From Plebeiibacterium sediminum (GTDB lineage Bacteria > Bacteroidota > Bacteroidia > Bacteroidales > Marinilabiliaceae): DNA of 64,000 nt. The stretch is taken from positions 1 to 64,000 of the forward strand of contig NZ_JAPDPJ010000026.1 in assembly GCF_026013605.1 (NCBI RefSeq). The letters run 5' to 3'. Positions 1 to 7,983 of this stretch are shown one piece after another. Position 1 is the first letter of the stretch, and every line of letters starts with the position of its first letter. The notes under the pieces are model-generated. The model saw nothing but the letters and a program-made list of their open reading frames with translations. It searched no databases and was not told the origin of the DNA. Made by a program: the position numbers and the translations under genes.

Positions 1-28
1 ATGGGGTCTGATTTTTAATTAAAAAACG

Positions 29-49
29 AACGCCCTGTTTATGGGCGTT
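29..49 (-). terminator. Hairpin with U-tract on the minus strand
   Basis: A perfect 7-bp stem (AACGCCC / GGGCGTT) with a 7-base loop. Read on the minus strand it is followed by a T-rich run, as in an intrinsic terminator. No gene ending here from the right is visible, so it may serve the plus strand or be bidirectional. Confidence 0.35.
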
Positions 50-153
50 ACAGAAGATAATTTTTAATATCCAGACTTTAGTCGGTTGATAGTGAAAAAC
101 TATATAAAAATGCTAGTGTTTGTCAGAATGAGATAGTAAAGTATTTTGTTGAA

Positions 154-1023
154 TTGCTTAAACCTCAGTTGATAGCGAAATTTCTTAAGTTAAATAATTA
201 TTACAAATCAATAAATGAAGTCGGAGAGTATTTTATTAATAAAATTAATGAGGTCTACAATCAAACAATATTTATCATTTCTACTTATATCCATCATTTG
301 GCTAAGGTAAAAGAAACATCAAATGCTATTACTGATCAGTTTGTTGCTAAATGTATAAGAGCGTGTTTAAGATCAACATTTTTTGATGGGGCAAATTTTT
401 ATCAGGACAATCAAACTAGGCATACACTTATTGAGGATGTACGAGTTAAGTCGATTAAAGATAATTTATCTCTAGCAGATAATAGAAAGGTTCTAAAATT
501 CTTAGAATTAGAACTTGATTACCTGAAATGTTATGAACAAGGAGTTGCTAATAGAGATTATATTGATTCCCCTCAATGGAGATTTTTTTTAAATGAAACA
601 ATTGAAAATTATAAAGAACAATTACCAAAACCGGGTAAATTAAACTTCAACTTTACTATTTATGACAATGAATTAAACGATATATATACATTTTTAATCT
701 CAAATAAATTAATAGATACTTCAAGGAAAGAATTCAGAAAAGTTTTAGTTGAACAGGAAGGAAAAATTAATTGGATAGATTCTTCCAAGAAACTTGCCGT
801 ATTGATTTCTATACTTTCCACAAGAACTATATTGTTTAGCGGTTTTAGAAATAGGGACTTACAGGAGTTTGTGATATGTTATTTTACGATTAATAAAAAA
901 CAGATAAAAGAGATGTCTTATCTTATTAAGAATAAAAAAGAGCTAGCGGATAATAAAGTCAGGTTAAAATATCATAACACTTTAATTCAAATATTAAATT
1001 TTATTCCATCAGTATATCAGTGA
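154..1023 (+). CDS. Hypothetical protein, possibly 5'-truncated
   Basis: I do not recognise this 289-residue, Lys/Asn/Ile-rich soluble protein; no membrane segment or signal peptide is evident. The only usable start is a TTG at 154. The same frame stays open back to a TAG at 79-81 but contains no ATG or GTG, so the true start may have been lost or frameshifted. It precedes the HTH gene of the mobilization module and ends in front of a terminator hairpin (1041-1066). Its composition matches the rest of the island. Reading frame likely real; start uncertain; function unknown. Confidence 0.5.
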   Translation: MLKPQLIAKFLKLNNYYKSINEVGEYFINKINEVYNQTIFIISTYIHHLAKVKETSNAITDQFVAKCIRACLRSTFFDGANFYQDNQTRHTLIEDVRVKSIKDNLSLADNRKVLKFLELELDYLKCYEQGVANRDYIDSPQWRFFLNETIENYKEQLPKPGKLNFNFTIYDNELNDIYTFLISNKLIDTSRKEFRKVLVEQEGKINWIDSSKKLAVLISILSTRTILFSGFRNRDLQEFVICYFTINKKQIKEMSYLIKNKKELADNKVRLKYHNTLIQILNFIPSVYQ

Positions 1024-1040
1024 ATTGACTAGTAAAAACA

Positions 1041-1066
1041 GTGGGAGGAATTATTCCCACCCTTTT
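1041..1066 (+). terminator. Intrinsic terminator after the first hypothetical gene
   Basis: The stem GTGGGA / TCCCAC around an 8-base loop is followed by a CCTTTTATT run, 17 bases after the stop codon at 1023. Confidence 0.55.
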
Positions 1067-1122
1067 ATTGATATTTTTCTATGTTTTCCTTTGTTAAAGA
1101 AAATAACAGAAATATTTAAGCA

Positions 1123-1434
1123 ATGGATAAAGATAGGTTTAAAGAATTTGAGAATAGAATTGAAAAGAAAATGGATGAATTGCAAGCTTCTCTTTTTATT
1201 ACAAATAAAGAAGTTCTTACCATAAAGGAAGCTTCTCTTTTTAGTGGTTTAGCAGTTAGTTATTTATATAAATTGGTTCATTATGGAAAAATAAGCTGCT
1301 TTAAACCTCTAGGTAAGAAACTATATTTTTCAAAGGAGCAGTTAGTTGACTTTTTAAAATCCGGTGAAATTAAGTCAGATGATGAGTGCACAAAGCATAT
1401 TCAAAAGCATCTACAGAAGAACATAAATAAATAG
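1123..1434 (+). CDS. Excisionase-family helix-turn-helix DNA-binding protein
   Basis: A 103-residue protein. Residues about 32-80 fit the MerR-like winged HTH_17/excisionase fold (LTIKEASLFSGLAVSYLYKL, then a K-I-x-C-F-K-P-L-G-K-K-L-Y-F wing and a QLVDFL helix). The N-terminus is a short charged helix and the C-terminus a basic tail. In Bacteroidota mobile elements this gene type typically sits between integrase and mob genes and controls excision or mob/integrase expression. Here it is directly upstream of the candidate oriT and mobC, consistent with that role. Start at ATG 1123, followed by the acidic-basic helix typical of the family. Whether it is a true excisionase or a transcriptional regulator cannot be told from sequence. 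Confidence 0.8.
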   Translation: MDKDRFKEFENRIEKKMDELQASLFITNKEVLTIKEASLFSGLAVSYLYKLVHYGKISCFKPLGKKLYFSKEQLVDFLKSGEIKSDDECTKHIQKHLQKNINK

Positions 1435-1436
1435 GC

Positions 1437-1530
1437 GTGAGTATAGGAGCAAAGCCATGTTTGTGCTACGGAAAACCCTTGCCAAACGCTTTGATATTTT
1501 TTAATTTCTATAATTGTAATTGGTCTCGGT
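1437..1530 (+). other. Candidate origin of transfer (oriT)
   Basis: A 94-base non-coding gap between the HTH gene and mobC. It is less AT-biased than its surroundings and contains an imperfect inverted repeat (AGCAAA ... TTTGTGCT, about 1448-1471) followed by a CTACGGAAAACCCTTGCC stretch. oriT sites of MOBP mobilizable elements usually sit immediately upstream of mobC/relaxase and have an inverted repeat next to the nick site. No nick consensus is assigned; the call rests on position and the hairpin. Confidence 0.4.
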
Positions 1531-1863
1531 ATGGCTCGACCAAAGAAAGAAATTGATGAATTACGTATTCATCAGGTCAATATTCGTTTAACAAAAATAG
1601 AGTATGAATTTGCAAATAGGCAAGCTGAATTAGCAGGATTATCTGTAACTAATTGGTTAAGACGAGCTGCTTTTTCAAAACGGCCCTTAAAACTTAGGGT
1701 GTCACCTATGCATAGAGCCTATTATAAGCAACTTATTGGAATTTCAAATAATCTAAATCAAATAGCAAGAAAAGTAAATAGAGGGGAGTACACAAAAATA
1801 CACTCTGAAATAGTTCAAGCTAATGATCTACTAAAAAAAATAAATAAAATTTTTACAAACTAA
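1531..1863 (+). CDS. mobC: Mobilization relaxosome protein MobC
   Basis: 110 residues. The N-terminus is basic (MARPKKEIDELR) and is followed by a ribbon-helix-helix-like region (VNIRLTKIEYEFANRQAELAG ... NWLRRAAF, about residues 17-50) and a C-terminal helical segment with the family's N-N-L-N-Q-I-A-R-K-V-N pattern (about 75-85). MobC proteins bind oriT and help the relaxase open the DNA. The stop codon overlaps the relaxase start (TAATG, 1861-1865), so the two are translationally coupled, as usual for mobC-mobA pairs. The assignment is strong from sequence pattern and context. Confidence 0.88.
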   Translation: MARPKKEIDELRIHQVNIRLTKIEYEFANRQAELAGLSVTNWLRRAAFSKRPLKLRVSPMHRAYYKQLIGISNNLNQIARKVNRGEYTKIHSEIVQANDLLKKINKIFTN

Positions 1864-3056
1864 TGATTGGCAAACAAATAAAAGGGAGCGGTTTTGGTGG
1901 TTTGCTTAAATATCTTGAAGATAAGGTAAATAAAGGAGTTGGTGAAAGGTTGGAAACAAATATGTTGGGAAGTTCAACTGATGAATTAACAAAGGAATTT
2001 CGTTTAATAAGCAGCATGAAACCAAACTTAAAGAAGGTAGTTTATCATTGTTCCTTAAATATTGCTCCGGGAGAGGTATTAACTAATCAACAATTCACAA
2101 AAATTGCTCAGGATTATCTAGATGAAATGGGGTTTGGGAATTCTCAATATATAATATATCGACATTCAGATAGGGAGCATCCGCATATCCATATAGTAGC
2201 TAATAGAGTAAGCTTGGATGGAGCTGTTGTAAGTGATAAATGGGATTATAAAAGAAGTGAGCAGATTTTAAGAACTGTTGAAAAGGAATATAATCTGATG
2301 AATGTTATAGACTCGAAAGATGCTCTAAAAACTACTTTAAAAAAGTCGGAAGTAGGAAAGTTTAGACGAACAGGTGAAATACCCGTAAAAAAGCAGCTTC
2401 AAATTATTTTGGATAGTTCTTTAAAGACTGTGTCTTCACTTCATGAGTTACAAGAATATATGATACGTAATGGAGCTAATGTTGAGTTAAGTTATAATGA
2501 GCAAGGAAAACCTTTTGGGATTAGTTTTGAATTAGATGGATGTTGTTTTAAAGGGTCATCCTTGGGTAAATCTTATTCGTATGGAAATATTAGTAAGCAA
2601 ATAAAACTAAATAATGAAAGAGATAGAAGAACTAGCGAGAAAAAAAGTACAAGAGAGAACAAAATTGTTGGACGAACAAGTGGAGCGACTTCAGAAAGTA
2701 AATATTTCGAATATTCAAGAACTTACGGAAGCTTTATTACCAATAAAAAAGATGATGACAAAGTTAACGTTAGATCTTCGGGATTTATCTCTATCAATTC
2801 AAAACAATCAGATAAGTTTGGTAAATACGATCAAGAATCTGGATCAATTGCTAGAGAGAATGTTTCTTCAAAAGGAAAAACTAAAGGAGGAAAATTCCAA
2901 TATTGGAGTAAAAATGATTCTGTCAACAATCTTAACAGGAACAATTTCAGCGGTTCTAATTTTTCTATACCTGGTTCATCGATAAATAAAGGAGATGAAG
3001 ATGAAGAAGAACTGCGTAACTCGAAACGATATGGAGATACAAGTATGAATATATAA
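1863..3056 (+). CDS. MOBP-type relaxase / mobilization nuclease
   Basis: A 397-residue relaxase. The N-terminal domain (about 1-200) carries the diagnostic metal-binding motif H-S-D-R-E-H-P-H-I-H-I (about residues 101-111). Tyr17 in GGLLKYLEDK is the likely nicking tyrosine by position. It would nick oriT in one strand and pilot it through a helper conjugation pore. From about residue 250 the protein becomes basic, Ser/Asn/Lys-rich low complexity, because this DNA also encodes another protein in the +1 frame (2614-2985). Start ATG overlaps the mobC stop. A terminator hairpin follows at 3053-3084. The relaxase call is firm; MOB subfamily assignment is by motif only. Confidence 0.9.
   Translation: MIGKQIKGSGFGGLLKYLEDKVNKGVGERLETNMLGSSTDELTKEFRLISSMKPNLKKVVYHCSLNIAPGEVLTNQQFTKIAQDYLDEMGFGNSQYIIYRHSDREHPHIHIVANRVSLDGAVVSDKWDYKRSEQILRTVEKEYNLMNVIDSKDALKTTLKKSEVGKFRRTGEIPVKKQLQIILDSSLKTVSSLHELQEYMIRNGANVELSYNEQGKPFGISFELDGCCFKGSSLGKSYSYGNISKQIKLNNERDRRTSEKKSTRENKIVGRTSGATSESKYFEYSRTYGSFITNKKDDDKVNVRSSGFISINSKQSDKFGKYDQESGSIARENVSSKGKTKGGKFQYWSKNDSVNNLNRNNFSGSNFSIPGSSINKGDEDEEELRNSKRYGDTSMNI
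2614..2985 (+). CDS. Coiled-coil, membrane-anchored protein nested out of frame inside the relaxase gene
   Basis: A 123-residue frame lies entirely within the relaxase gene, shifted +1, overlapping relaxase codons about 251-374. It begins with ATG and has clear protein-like features: a long heptad-patterned helix with Leu/Ile/Val spacing (about residues 1-97), then a hydrophobic stretch (about 101-120, M-I-L-S-T-I-L-T-G ... L-I-F-L-Y-L) that reads as a C-terminal membrane anchor. In the same DNA the relaxase frame encodes featureless low-complexity sequence, which suggests the nested frame is the constrained one. Overlapping mob genes are known (mobB/mobD inside mobA of ColE1-type plasmids; mobB inside mobA of RSF1010, where MobB is membrane-associated). 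By analogy it may tether the relaxosome to the membrane; this is inference. No family is recognised. Confidence 0.72.
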   Translation: MKEIEELARKKVQERTKLLDEQVERLQKVNISNIQELTEALLPIKKMMTKLTLDLRDLSLSIQNNQISLVNTIKNLDQLLERMFLQKEKLKEENSNIGVKMILSTILTGTISAVLIFLYLVHR

Positions 3057-3084
3057 AAAGGCGGACTGCCATCCACCTTTTTAT
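3053..3084 (+). terminator. Intrinsic terminator after the relaxase
   Basis: The near-perfect inverted repeat ATAAAAAGGCGGA / TCCACCTTTTTAT has one mismatch, overlaps the relaxase stop, and ends in a T-run. It separates the mob genes from the primase-par genes. Confidence 0.65.
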
Positions 3085-3117
3085 AATCTTAAATAATAAG
3101 ATTTTAATTTCTTTAAT

Positions 3118-5799
3118 ATGTATTGCAAAGATAATGAATCTTTTGAAAATTCAAGAGATAATGGAATTAGTATGATTAATTCTATGCCGGAAATGCAGCT
3201 GAAAATTATTCAGCATTTCTTGCCTCAAGCTGAACTTAATAAAGCATTTAAAACTCATGAAGAGAAAACTCCTTCAACAAGGTTGAAATTAGATGGAACT
3301 AAATACTGGTTGAAAAACTTTGGAGCAGGTAAAAAGGCGGTGGATTGGCTGAATATAACTCAGGATAAACTTGCTTGTAATACCAGGGAAGCAATGGATT
3401 ATATAAACAGACATTTTATAATCCACATAAATTCTCCCCATAAAGCACTGAGCTCATATTCTCCTTTTGAAAAGAAGTTGTTTGCTATAAAAAACAATCA
3501 AACAAAGAAGGCAGAGGAATATTTAGCAGGGAGATGTATTGAAGTCGACAAATTACCTGGAGGATGTTTTTATCAATCGAAAAAGAAGGACGGGGTTTAT
3601 GAAATTGTTTTTCTGGATAGTGAAGAGCAGCTAATTAATTTACGTGCTTTGGGAAATAAAAAAGGTGAATACTATAATAATGGTAAGCTTAATAATTCAT
3701 TATATAATAAACTTTATAAACCAGAGGAAGAATTTGTTTTTTTAACAGAGGGGTGTATTAATGCACTTTCCATTTATCAACAGTCAGTATTGGCTTTTTT
3801 TAGTGCTGAAAACTTATTTACTGACCACAAAAAGCTTAAGCCTTATCTTGATGGAAAAACCGTAGTGTTGGCTTTTGATAATGATGATGCAGGTAATAGA
3901 CTAAAAGATCGTATTCTTTCGTTGATACTTAAGTATGAGTTCAATATTAAAGTCATTTATCAGTTATACAGTCCGGAAAAGAAGGATCTGAATCAATTAT
4001 TAGAGGATGGTATATTATACGATCTTTTGGAATCAGATGAAAGTTATATACAGTTATTCCCTAAGCTTTTGGAGAACTCCCAAAATATTGAGGAAGATAT
4101 TGTTCGAAGAGGGTTTTATAAAAAAGATCACTGCTACTATATGGCTAAGAGCAATAGTAATAGATCTTCTCATAGGAGGGTGTCTAATTTTATTATGGAA
4201 GTTTCATATTTCTTACCCAAAGGAAGCGATGATTCCAGTCGTGTATTTTACCTACAAAATGTAGATGGTGAATCTCAAGTGATTTGTATTCCTACTAAAA
4301 AACTAAAACTTTCTGAGTTTAATACTGCAATTGGGCATTATGGTAATTTTTGGTTTAAAGGTCGTCAAAATGATTTGATTGATATTCTGGAAGATGAGTT
4401 CCGATTTCTTAAAGTAGCCCATGAAATCAATGTTAATGGGCAACAGGAAGGTGTAGATATTTATGCTATGTCAAATGGAGTTATTGATAAAGGTGTTTTT
4501 AGGGAAGCAAATAAGTACGGAATGGTTGATATTCAAAATAAAACATATTTACTTCCGGCCAACTCTTCGTTTAATAAGTATTCTGGATTATTTGATGATG
4601 ATAGGAGTGTGTATTATCAAAAAGGTGAGGCAAACTTTTCCCAATGGAGTACTTTATTCTATAAGACCCATAACAAAAATAGTATGATTGGTGTATCATA
4701 CACCATTGCATGTATTTTTAGGGACATCATCTTTCGGAAATTAAGGTTCTTTCCGTTTTTATATTTGTTTGGTGATCAAGGTTCTGGTAAGACAACTTTT
4801 GCCAATTGTATGTTAAAGCTATTTTATAGCGACTATGATGGTATTTCAATAGAGGGAGCATCGACAACAAAGGCAATTGCACGTTCTGTTCATAATTTTC
4901 GTAACGGCCTAGTATTCCTTAAAGAATTTACAAATAATATAGAACCGGAACTCATAGGTTTGATGAAGACTGGTTATGATGGATCAGGTCATTCAAGAGC
5001 CACTTATGACAATAGTACCAGAACTCATTCTACCAAATTCAATTCAGGTCTTGTTGTTGATAGTAATGTAATGCCTCATGTTTCATCTTTACACAGTAGG
5101 TTCATCTTATTGATATTTGGTACTGATATTTTTATAATTGAGCAAGACGATGCCATTAAAGAACTTGAGCGATTGTTTGAAAGTGGGTTTGGTAAAGTGT
5201 TGCAAGAGATACTGAGTCATCGTTCATATTTTGAAAGAGAATTTCCTGGTATTTTCGAGGAGGTAAAAAATGAACTAAATACAAATTCTGAATTTCAGAA
5301 TGTTTCTGCGAGATCAAAAGCTCACCTAGCCTTATTGTTATCTGTATATAAAGTATTAATTCGCAAACTTAATTTTCCATTTTCTTTTAACGATTTATAT
5401 AATTATGCCAAAGTAGTAATTATTGACCAGGACAAAGACGTGACAAATTCAAGTAGAATAAATAGATATTGGGAAATTCTGGACACCCTCAAAGCCCAGG
5501 GAGAATTAAAAGAAGGTGTACATTACAGGTTTGCATCGAGAAATATTGGACAAAATTATCTGGCATTAAGTCTACATCTAATTCATCCTATTTATAGGAA
5601 AAACATTAAGTCTTTTGAAGGTGAAGATATTGCATATAAAGATCTTCAAAAGCTCATCATTAACGATCCTGCCTTTATACCGTCCTGGATGTCGAAAGGA
5701 GGTGATGCTATTAATGTTAAATTTTCTGGTAGCACACAAAGCGCATATGCTTTTGATATAAACAAAGTAAAACTCAACATAGATTTATGGCAACAATAA
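3118..5799 (+). CDS. TOPRIM primase-helicase (element replication protein)
   Basis: 893 residues. The N-terminus resembles a DnaG-type CHC2 zinc-finger region (F-K-T-H-E-E-K-T-P-S, about 56-65) but the metal-binding cysteines are missing, so the finger looks degenerate. A TOPRIM domain follows: F-L-T-E-G (about 211-215) for the acidic motif and A-F-D-N-D-D-A-G (about 250-257) for the DxD motif. The C-terminal half holds a P-loop G-D-Q-G-S-G-K-T-T (about 552-560) and downstream helicase-like segments (DSNVMPHVSSLHSRF). The architecture matches primase-helicase proteins used by plasmids and mobile elements to prime and unwind their own DNA. Its last 13 bases overlap parA, so both are co-expressed. 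Whether it replicates the element autonomously or only completes second-strand synthesis after transfer is unknown. Confidence 0.82.
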   Translation: MYCKDNESFENSRDNGISMINSMPEMQLKIIQHFLPQAELNKAFKTHEEKTPSTRLKLDGTKYWLKNFGAGKKAVDWLNITQDKLACNTREAMDYINRHFIIHINSPHKALSSYSPFEKKLFAIKNNQTKKAEEYLAGRCIEVDKLPGGCFYQSKKKDGVYEIVFLDSEEQLINLRALGNKKGEYYNNGKLNNSLYNKLYKPEEEFVFLTEGCINALSIYQQSVLAFFSAENLFTDHKKLKPYLDGKTVVLAFDNDDAGNRLKDRILSLILKYEFNIKVIYQLYSPEKKDLNQLLEDGILYDLLESDESYIQLFPKLLENSQNIEEDIVRRGFYKKDHCYYMAKSNSNRSSHRRVSNFIMEVSYFLPKGSDDSSRVFYLQNVDGESQVICIPTKKLKLSEFNTAIGHYGNFWFKGRQNDLIDILEDEFRFLKVAHEINVNGQQEGVDIYAMSNGVIDKGVFREANKYGMVDIQNKTYLLPANSSFNKYSGLFDDDRSVYYQKGEANFSQWSTLFYKTHNKNSMIGVSYTIACIFRDIIFRKLRFFPFLYLFGDQGSGKTTFANCMLKLFYSDYDGISIEGASTTKAIARSVHNFRNGLVFLKEFTNNIEPELIGLMKTGYDGSGHSRATYDNSTRTHSTKFNSGLVVDSNVMPHVSSLHSRFILLIFGTDIFIIEQDDAIKELERLFESGFGKVLQEILSHRSYFEREFPGIFEEVKNELNTNSEFQNVSARSKAHLALLLSVYKVLIRKLNFPFSFNDLYNYAKVVIIDQDKDVTNSSRINRYWEILDTLKAQGELKEGVHYRFASRNIGQNYLALSLHLIHPIYRKNIKSFEGEDIAYKDLQKLIINDPAFIPSWMSKGGDAINVKFSGSTQSAYAFDINKVKLNIDLWQQ

Positions 5800-6533
5800 T
5801 TTCATTCATTAATCAAAAAGGCGGTGTGGGTAAAACCACTTCTGCAGTCAGTATTGCATCTGCACTTAGTTTAAAAAAATACAATGTGTTAGTAGTTGAT
5901 TTAGACCCGCAAAGTAATGCTAGTACCTCGTTACAAATCCGTGACTCTAAAATTAATACATATACAGTTTTTAAAGGGGAGCCAATAAAAATTGAACAGG
6001 TAAATGATCATCTTTTTGTTTTACCTTCTTCAATTAATGTATCAAGCTTAGAGTATGAATTGATTAATGAGGCAGGCAGGGAGCAACTTCTAAATGAAAT
6101 ACTAGATCCAATCAAGCAGAGTTTTGACTATATCATTTTGGATTGTTCCCCAAATTTAGGACTTATAACTATTAATGCGCTTGTAGCAAGTGACTATTTT
6201 ATTACTGTATTATTGCCCCACCACTTGAGTATAGAAGGGCTATCTAGTCTTTTGGAAGTTACTAATAAAGTAACCAGAAGAATCAATAATAATCTGAAGT
6301 CTGGAGGGTATATTCTTAATCAATTTAGTATTCGTAAAATATTGCACAAACAAACTGCGGATGTACTTGAAAAACACTTTCCGGATAAGCTATTCAGATC
6401 AACAATTCGTGAAAATATAGCGTTGGCAGAAGCTCCTAGTACCGGTAAATCCATATTTGATTATGCTCCAAATTCAAATGGAGCGAGGGATTATATGTCA
6501 TTGACAGAAGAAATAATTCAAAAACTTAAATAA
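5787..6533 (+). CDS. parA: ParA-family partition ATPase
   Basis: A 248-residue Walker-type ParA. The deviant Walker A K-G-G-V-G-K-T-T is at residues 11-18, Walker A' V-V-D-L-D-P-Q-S-N about 36-44, and Walker B Y-I-I-L-D-C-S-P about 113-120. It would distribute the element to daughter cells together with a centromere-binding partner. It overlaps the end of the primase-helicase gene by 13 bases and is followed 6 bases later by a small DNA-binding protein, the expected ParB-like partner. ParA genes are normal on plasmids and on elements with a circular replicating stage. Confidence 0.92.
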   Translation: MATIISFINQKGGVGKTTSAVSIASALSLKKYNVLVVDLDPQSNASTSLQIRDSKINTYTVFKGEPIKIEQVNDHLFVLPSSINVSSLEYELINEAGREQLLNEILDPIKQSFDYIILDCSPNLGLITINALVASDYFITVLLPHHLSIEGLSSLLEVTNKVTRRINNNLKSGGYILNQFSIRKILHKQTADVLEKHFPDKLFRSTIRENIALAEAPSTGKSIFDYAPNSNGARDYMSLTEEIIQKLK

Positions 6534-6539
6534 CTAACT

Positions 6540-6812
6540 ATGAAAAAACAATTTACAGGTGGACTTGATAGTCTTATTCAAAACTCAAAAAACAATATCA
6601 AAACAGAAAAAGAAGCTGATAAAGAAAAAAGTAAATCAGGAATTCAAAAAGCAACATATTATTTTAATTCCGATGATCTTGAATTAATTAAAGCTATAGC
6701 TTTTTATGAAAGACGTCCAATTGGCGATTTGATTGGAGAATTGATGAAAAAATACATAACAAATTATCCAGACCTGGATAAAGTTCAAAGACTTTATCGA
6801 TCAAAGTGTTAA
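6540..6812 (+). CDS. Small ribbon-helix-helix-like DNA-binding protein, likely ParA partner
   Basis: 90 residues. The N-terminal third is Lys/Asn-rich and flexible. Residues about 38-75 (A-T-Y-Y-F-N-S-D-D-L-E-L-I-K-A-I-A ... I-G-D-L-I-G-E-L-M) fit a ribbon-helix-helix fold. ParA operons of this size commonly end in such a centromere-binding protein that also represses the operon. The GTTTAC-rich inverted array starting 90 bases downstream is a natural candidate for its binding site. The function is inferred from position and fold. Confidence 0.7.
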   Translation: MKKQFTGGLDSLIQNSKNNIKTEKEADKEKSKSGIQKATYYFNSDDLELIKAIAFYERRPIGDLIGELMKKYITNYPDLDKVQRLYRSKC

Positions 6813-6902
6813 TTTTATTTACCTTACTAACCATACCTAACATACTTACTGGTAATACCATAAACTATAAAGATCCATAATAATAATTAGTATGATTATT
6901 TT

Positions 6903-7023
6903 GTAAACTTGTAAACTATATATTGTAATAGTTTGATATACTATACAATATATGGTTTACATGACGTTTACATTGGTTTACAAATAAATTTAATTACCTG
7001 ATTTTCAAATTAAATAAGTTTAC
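6903..7023. repeat. Inverted GTTTAC array with a 50-base imperfect palindrome (candidate partition or replication site)
   Basis: The hexamer occurs six times in about 120 bases: as GTAAAC at 6903 and 6911, and as GTTTAC at 6955, 6966, 6976 and 7018. The copies at 6911 and 6955 close a large inverted repeat (6911-6960) with arms of about 20 bases, one mismatch and one bulge, including the perfect ATATATTGTA / TACAATATAT pair. The array directly follows parA and its partner gene. Such iterated motifs are typical of centromeres (parS) and iteron origins. Besides this array and the hairpin at 7051-7080, the 6813-7284 gap shows nothing gene-like. Confidence 0.55.
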
Positions 7024-7050
7024 TTTTTTCTTTATGAGTAAATTTTAAGA

Positions 7051-7080
7051 AAAAAAGGATGTCTACTGACATTCTTTTTT
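7051..7080. terminator. Bidirectional terminator-like hairpin
   Basis: AAAAAAGGATGTC pairs with GACATTCTTTTTT across a 4-base loop, with one G-T pair. A-runs and T-runs on the two sides allow termination in both directions: it lies downstream of the par genes on the plus strand and of the lipoprotein gene (7285-7914) on the minus strand. Confidence 0.6.
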
Positions 7081-7284
7081 ATGATTGGAATTTATTTTAA
7101 TCTTTGATTATTTTTTTAACAACTACTTCATAATTACTTTCTATTAAAAGTAAAAAAAAACCGGATCCGAAATTAGAAAGGTTAATACTATAATTATCAG
7201 TTGAAGATAATGAAATTAAAGCATCAGTAAAGAGTATTCTTCCAGAATAATCCATTCATTTTTAGTTGGATTTGAATAGGTTAT

Positions 7285-7914
7285 TTAATAATTAATCTCA
7301 AAATATGAAGTATCTCTGCTTTCAACTTCAATTTCATGTGTGTCAGATTCATATCGGGTTGAGTTTTTCCACCATGTCCATGAAATAGAAGCCTTACCTG
7401 GAGGAATGTGTCTAACGATTACAGTATCAATGAGCTGACCGTCATAGTTTAACATGACCTCTGTCATACAGGAACTTGTTGGTTTTGTTGTTACCCAAAC
7501 AACATCTCGATCATTATAGGGTGATATATTTTTTATGTGAATTTTAAGATAGCCTAGGTGTTTCATTTTTACAATACCGGGTCGATATGGATACCAGCAT
7601 ATTGTCTTATAATCTTTTGCTCCTACAAACAATCCCTGAATTACAGATGTTTCTTTAATGCTAAAACAATAAACTCCATTTTCTTCTTCAGGATTAGTAT
7701 ATGTATAATAAGCTCCACTTGGCATTCTTTTAATGTTCAATGATACATATGCATCATTGATAATATTCCCATTTTCTTCATCAATAATCTCGTAACAAAT
7801 TTTAATTATTTCAGGAGTTGGAGCGGGTTCTGGATCAGGCCAAGATATATCTATACAGCCATTTGATAATAAAATAGTTGATGCTATTAGCCATATATAT
7901 ATAACTCTTTTCAT
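7285..7914 (-). CDS. Hypothetical lipoprotein
   Basis: 209 residues with a type II signal peptide (M-K-R-V-I-Y-I-W-L-I-A-S ... L-S-N-G-C, lipid-attachment Cys20), so it is probably anchored in a membrane after export. A Pro-rich linker (about 25-34) is followed by a beta-rich region with an N-D-A-Y-V-S-L-N pattern, reminiscent of carboxypeptidase-regulatory-like (Ig-like) folds. It is the only rightward-opposed gene in the island and is divergent from hsdM, sharing the repeat-rich intergenic region 7915-8099. Its role is unknown; possibilities are surface exclusion or simple cargo. Confidence 0.65.
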   Translation of the reverse strand: MKRVIYIWLIASTILLSNGCIDISWPDPEPAPTPEIIKICYEIIDEENGNIINDAYVSLNIKRMPSGAYYTYTNPEEENGVYCFSIKETSVIQGLFVGAKDYKTICWYPYRPGIVKMKHLGYLKIHIKNISPYNDRDVVWVTTKPTSSCMTEVMLNYDGQLIDTVIVRHIPPGKASISWTWWKNSTRYESDTHEIEVESRDTSYFEINY

Positions 7915-7983
7915 TACTTGGTGTATATCTATAAGTTACAATAAATTAGGTAGATAGTCAATAATAATTATTCTATGTTATAT

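Noticed and set aside
1025-1225. Open frame of 66 codons overlapping the HTH gene
   Set aside because: It runs through a terminator hairpin, lacks a good start and overlaps the better-supported HTH frame.
2831-3076. 81-codon minus-strand frame across the end of the relaxase
   Set aside because: Crosses the relaxase terminator, Ser-run-rich and opposite two plus-strand frames.
1-7000. Conjugative element with its own transfer pore
   Set aside because: No VirB4/TraG-type ATPases or Tra proteins in the window; only mobilization genes are present.
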